From Hyphomicrobium facile (GTDB lineage: Bacteria; Pseudomonadota; Alphaproteobacteria; Rhizobiales; Hyphomicrobiaceae): 64,000 bases of DNA. Below are positions 61,105 through 64,000 of this stretch, in pieces; within the stretch, counting starts at the first letter, position 1, and every line of letters begins with the position of its first letter. Under the pieces are notes generated by a model. That model was given only the letters and a program-made list of their open reading frames with translations. It had not been told where the DNA came from and searched no databases. The DNA is taken from NCBI RefSeq assembly GCF_900116175.1, contig NZ_FPCH01000002.1, forward strand, positions 248,001-312,000, in the 5' to 3' direction. A program made the translations under genes and the position numbers.

Positions 61105-62730
61105 CTATTTGCTCCCATACCCCATCGACGATCGACGCCCGGAATACTTCAGGATCTCGCGGGCGGCGTTGTAACCGGGAATGCCCGAAACGCCTCCACC
61201 TGGATGGGCGGACGAGCCACAGATAAACAGCCCATCGATAGGCGTTCGATAATCGGCATAGTGCGGTATCGGACGCTGGAAAAACAATTGATCGGAAGCG
61301 AGCTCGCCCTGGAAGATGTGACCGTTCGGGAGATTCACGATCGCTTCGATATCTTCAGGAATGAGAAACTGCGAAGCGATGATGTCGTTACTGAACCCCG
61401 GCGCAAATCGGTCCATTACCTTTAGGACGTTCCGTTCGAAATTCTGCTTTTCGGCCTTCCAGTCGCCGTTTCGGAGTTTATACGGCGCGTGACCGCCGAA
61501 GAGATTGACGACATGCTTCCCGGCGGGCGAAAGCGACTTATCGACGATCGTTGGAACGACCGGTGTGATAAAGGGCTCGGTCGAATACCACCCATATTTG
61601 GCATCATCGTACGCGCGCTCAAGATAATTGATGTCCGGAGCGATGTGCACATATGTCGGATAGCTCCAGTCGCCTAGAGCGCCGTCCTTGAGCGCGCGTT
61701 CTAGGCACGCATACTGAGGAGGCCGCTCGGCCGCAATATTCATCTTGAACGCGGTAGAGAACGTCCTGTAGCCCTGCACGTCCTTGACCACGTCGGCCGG
61801 CAAGTGCGCCTCGCCGACGAGATCAAGATAAAGAAATTTCGCGTTAACGTTCGCGGCAATGAGCGGCGCACTATAGGAATCACCCGCTTCTGTGATCACC
61901 TCGCGAACGCGCCCGCCCACGACGCGAACCTGCGCCACAGGGCTGTTCGTTTTGATCGTTGCACCCGCCTCAACGGCAGCCGCCGCGAGAGCCTGCGTGA
62001 TCGACCCCATTCCGCCCTTTATAAAGCCCCATCCGCCCGCGCCGGCATTTTCGCCCATGACGTGGTGCATGATGACGTAAGCAGAGCCCGGCGTCTTCGG
62101 ACCGGCGAATGTTCCAATTGACGCGTAATATGCCAGCACGGCCTTGATGCGTTCGTCTTCAAACCATTCCGAAAGAAAATCATAGGCGCTCATCATGAGC
62201 ATGTCGGCAATTTCAAAAAACTTTTTGCCGTAGCGGCGATTTCGAAGCGCAAAACCACCCATCTGACTTAGCGTGCGAAAATCTCTCTTTGTCGGATCGA
62301 AAGGCGTCTCCCACAATAGCTTCCGAAATACGTTAGCCGTGTCGATGAGAAACCGGTCGAACTCCGGGTAGATCTCTGCATCCTTCTTGTTGAAACGCGC
62401 AAAGCTCTCCTGAGTTCTCTTCACGTTATCCGAGAAGATTATGTAATTCCCATCATCGAGCGGAGAGAGCATGTCACTGCAAGGCATGACTTCTAGCCCA
62501 TGCCGCTTAAGCTCCAACTCAGCTTGGATGCGCGGGTGAAGCATGCTCATAAGATAAGAGAAAATCGAAGCGCGGAATCCCGGCGCGATTTCCTCCGTGA
62601 CCGCTGCGCCTCCAACGACAGGGCGGCGCTCAAGCACAAGAGGCTTGATACCCGCTTTAGCGAGGTAGGCTGCGCAAACCAGCCCGTTGTGCCCGCCGCC
62701 AATAACGATGGCACCGTATTTTTCGGCCAT
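61105..62730 (-). CDS. Phytoene-dehydrogenase-like FAD oxidoreductase
   Basis: A 541-residue flavoprotein of the phytoene desaturase/PYROXD2-like group. The N-terminal dinucleotide fold is YGAIVIGGGHNGLVCAAYLA, with LERRPVVGGAAVTEEIAPGF. The C-terminal FAD-binding part reads GLFICGSSAHPGGGVSGIPG. No carotenoid genes are nearby, and this group is broader than carotenoid desaturases, so an amine or other small substrate is more likely. ATG 62730 has GGGG 6 nt upstream. First gene of the leftward five-gene operon; its promoter region carries a 9-bp-arm inverted repeat (62845-62866). Confidence 0.87.
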   Translation of the reverse strand: MAEKYGAIVIGGGHNGLVCAAYLAKAGIKPLVLERRPVVGGAAVTEEIAPGFRASIFSYLMSMLHPRIQAELELKRHGLEVMPCSDMLSPLDDGNYIIFSDNVKRTQESFARFNKKDAEIYPEFDRFLIDTANVFRKLLWETPFDPTKRDFRTLSQMGGFALRNRRYGKKFFEIADMLMMSAYDFLSEWFEDERIKAVLAYYASIGTFAGPKTPGSAYVIMHHVMGENAGAGGWGFIKGGMGSITQALAAAAVEAGATIKTNSPVAQVRVVGGRVREVITEAGDSYSAPLIAANVNAKFLYLDLVGEAHLPADVVKDVQGYRTFSTAFKMNIAAERPPQYACLERALKDGALGDWSYPTYVHIAPDINYLERAYDDAKYGWYSTEPFITPVVPTIVDKSLSPAGKHVVNLFGGHAPYKLRNGDWKAEKQNFERNVLKVMDRFAPGFSNDIIASQFLIPEDIEAIVNLPNGHIFQGELASDQLFFQRPIPHYADYRTPIDGLFICGSSAHPGGGVSGIPGYNAAREILKYSGRRSSMGYGSK

Positions 62731-62844
62731 AAATTGCCCCACAAACAGAAATGGCTTCGTCTGTTCCGGCGACCGAGAGGCAATTCGGTTTCACACGGCC
62801 ATTTTCAATATGGCCGCGCATTCCTGCACGGGCTGGTTACATTA

Positions 62845-62866
62845 AAAGCTATAAAATTATAGCTTT
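62845..62866. promoter_or_regulatory. Inverted repeat, likely operator
   Basis: AAAGCTATA-AAAT-TATAGCTTT: perfect 9-bp arms with a 4-bp spacer. It lies 115 bp upstream of the oxidoreductase start, within the 400-bp divergent region shared with the MerR-XRE-cupin regulator. The region is AT-rich and also holds AATATAGATATT near 62899. Spacing suits a dimeric helix-turn-helix regulator. Function inferred. Confidence 0.6.
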
Positions 62867-63129
62867 CATCGCGTGTCAAGCCGAATTGCAAAAGAGTCAA
62901 ATATAGATATTGCGGCGTGACACCAATTTATCGAATGCTGCAAAGCGTCAATAATTGAGGCCATTTTATCCGTTTGCCGATTCATATCGCGCCTGCGCAC
63001 GCCTCAGTGAATCACATCCATGGGATGTAAAAATATTCTATATTAGTGTAGTTTTTCCGCCTTGCCGGCCGCCACGCCCTGTTGCTAAAGACTAATCCCC
63101 GTTTCTTCTCGAGGAGCGCTGGCCCAGCC

Positions 63130-63954
63130 ATGTCGCGCGGCTCTTATTCCCCAAGACTGAAGATCTCCGACGTTGCCCGTCTCGCCGACGTGTCGGTTTC
63201 CACTATTCGCGTGTGGGAGGCAAAGGGACTCCTTAAACCCAGCTATAGCGACGGCGGCCGCCGCCTCTACACGACAGCCGACGTCGAGAAAGCGCTTCAG
63301 ATCAAACGCATGCGAAGCGGCCGAGGAATGCCGCTTACAGATATCGCTTCTACTTTTAAAAATGACTCAAACGGCAAGTCATCCGTCGACAAAAACGCCA
63401 CCGCCAGCGTTTCGGACGTTGGGCCTATCTTGCGCAAGTTGCGCACGGAAAAGCGTTTGACATTGAAAGAGGTCGCGGATGCCGTCGAGCTGACGCCGGC
63501 AGAGCTTGCGTCGACCGAACGAACTTCGATGGGCCTTGATGTTCCCGCCTTGAAGCGGCTCGCGACATTTTTTGGCACAACACTGAATGGCATCATGGGC
63601 GCCGCTGTCCCGACAGATGGCAAGGAAATCGTTACCCGTGATCGTGGCGTAATCTTGCCCCGTCTCGGTGTGGGCTTGATGGTCGAGCGGTTCGGATCCG
63701 GCGCCGACATGATGGACTGCCAGCGCTGGACCATCGAGCCAGGGGTTAGCAGCAACGGATCTTATCGGCACGAGGGCGAGGAATTCATTGCCGTCTTGTC
63801 CGGTACATTTGAGATCACTCTCGCGGATGAGCGCGTTTACGTCCTGACCCAGGGCGACACGATTTATTTCAAGAGTGGGATTCCGCATTCTTGGCGAAAC
63901 CCAGGCCCGATTAAAACCGAAATGATTTGGATCTGCGCGGGCCACTCCTTCTAA
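63130..63954 (+). CDS. MerR-XRE-cupin triple-domain regulator
   Basis: A 274-residue regulator with three domains. The first is a MerR-type winged HTH (about 9-80: LKISDVARLADVSVSTIRVW, GGRRLYTTADVEKALQIKRM). The second is an XRE-like HTH (about 98-155: LRKLRTEKRLTLKEVADAVE). The third is a cupin sensor (about 195-274: YRHEGEEFIAVLSGTFEITL, QGDTIYFKSGIPHSWRNPG). XRE-cupin proteins are common; an added MerR domain is unusual. It is divergent from the oxidoreductase-dehydrogenase-importer operon and likely regulates it. ATG 63130 is preferred; TTG 63082 is an in-frame alternative. The last 46 bases of the window hold nothing recognisable. Confidence 0.85.
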   Translation: MSRGSYSPRLKISDVARLADVSVSTIRVWEAKGLLKPSYSDGGRRLYTTADVEKALQIKRMRSGRGMPLTDIASTFKNDSNGKSSVDKNATASVSDVGPILRKLRTEKRLTLKEVADAVELTPAELASTERTSMGLDVPALKRLATFFGTTLNGIMGAAVPTDGKEIVTRDRGVILPRLGVGLMVERFGSGADMMDCQRWTIEPGVSSNGSYRHEGEEFIAVLSGTFEITLADERVYVLTQGDTIYFKSGIPHSWRNPGPIKTEMIWICAGHSF

Positions 63955-64000
63955 CTTTATTTGACGACCACTCCTAGATTGGGAGCTTGTAGCGACTGAG

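Noticed and set aside
61105-62730. A carotenoid biosynthesis gene (crtI)
   Set aside because: No other carotenoid gene is nearby, and the operon context with an amine-type importer and aldehyde dehydrogenase suits the broader PYROXD2-like group.

Overview
The window looks like a chromosomal piece of an alphaproteobacterium, probably of the order Hyphomicrobiales. Base composition is moderately GC-rich. Pointers are a Hint-domain Tat substrate, a three-gene N-methylglutamate-synthase/Glx-type set beside a glutamine-synthetase-like ligase, and the general style of the polysaccharide genes. A Hyphomicrobium-like methylotroph would fit, but the genus cannot be fixed from this sequence alone.

Region 1 (about 0.5-43.9 kb) is a large exopolysaccharide/capsule locus. 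A leftward block (34.7 kb down to 8.4 kb, with outliers to 0.5 kb) carries a priming sugar-phosphate transferase (WbaP type), two polytopic polymerase/ligase proteins, eleven glycosyltransferases (eight GT4-like, three GT2), GalE, an asparagine-synthase-like amidotransferase, a carbamoyltransferase, two acyltransferase-3 proteins, a Wzm/Wzt ABC exporter and an MsbA/PglK-like exporter. Most neighbouring genes touch or overlap by 4 bp (ATGA/GTGA). A rightward block (35.2-41.2 kb) holds a CpsB-type phosphatase, Wza, a Wzc/ExoP tyrosine kinase, a J-domain protein and a secreted TPR-like protein. Two small paralogous secreted FecR-like proteins lie at either end of this block. GDP-fucose synthase and GDP-mannose dehydratase (41.8-43.9 kb) supply GDP-fucose. 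A NusG paralogue (6.5 kb) is a good candidate processive antiterminator. The locus has a frameshifted methyltransferase-like gene (23.9-24.7 kb) and a C-terminal scrap of a UDP-sugar decarboxylase (31 kb). No Wzx flippase was seen.

Region 2 (44.2-53.3 kb) is an amine/amino-acid catabolic cluster: APC permease, XRE-cupin regulator, MgsC/B/A-like (GlxD/C/B-like) genes, GlnT/GmaS/PuuA-type ligase, a DAO-family FAD oxidoreductase and RidA. A palindrome TTGCA-N5-TGCAA occurs in both divergent promoters and again, twice, at a downstream XRE-VWA operon (53.3-54.5 kb), suggesting a shared regulon.

Region 3 (54.7-56.5 kb) is gene-poor: a 3' fragment of tRNA-Pro(GGG), likely an old attachment site, and a membrane protein whose tail is made of two 132-bp repeats.

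Region 4 (56.5-64 kb) is a PotABC-like ABC importer (no binding protein seen) in an operon with an aldehyde dehydrogenase and a phytoene-dehydrogenase-like oxidoreductase. It is divergent from an unusual MerR-XRE-cupin regulator, with a strong inverted repeat between them.
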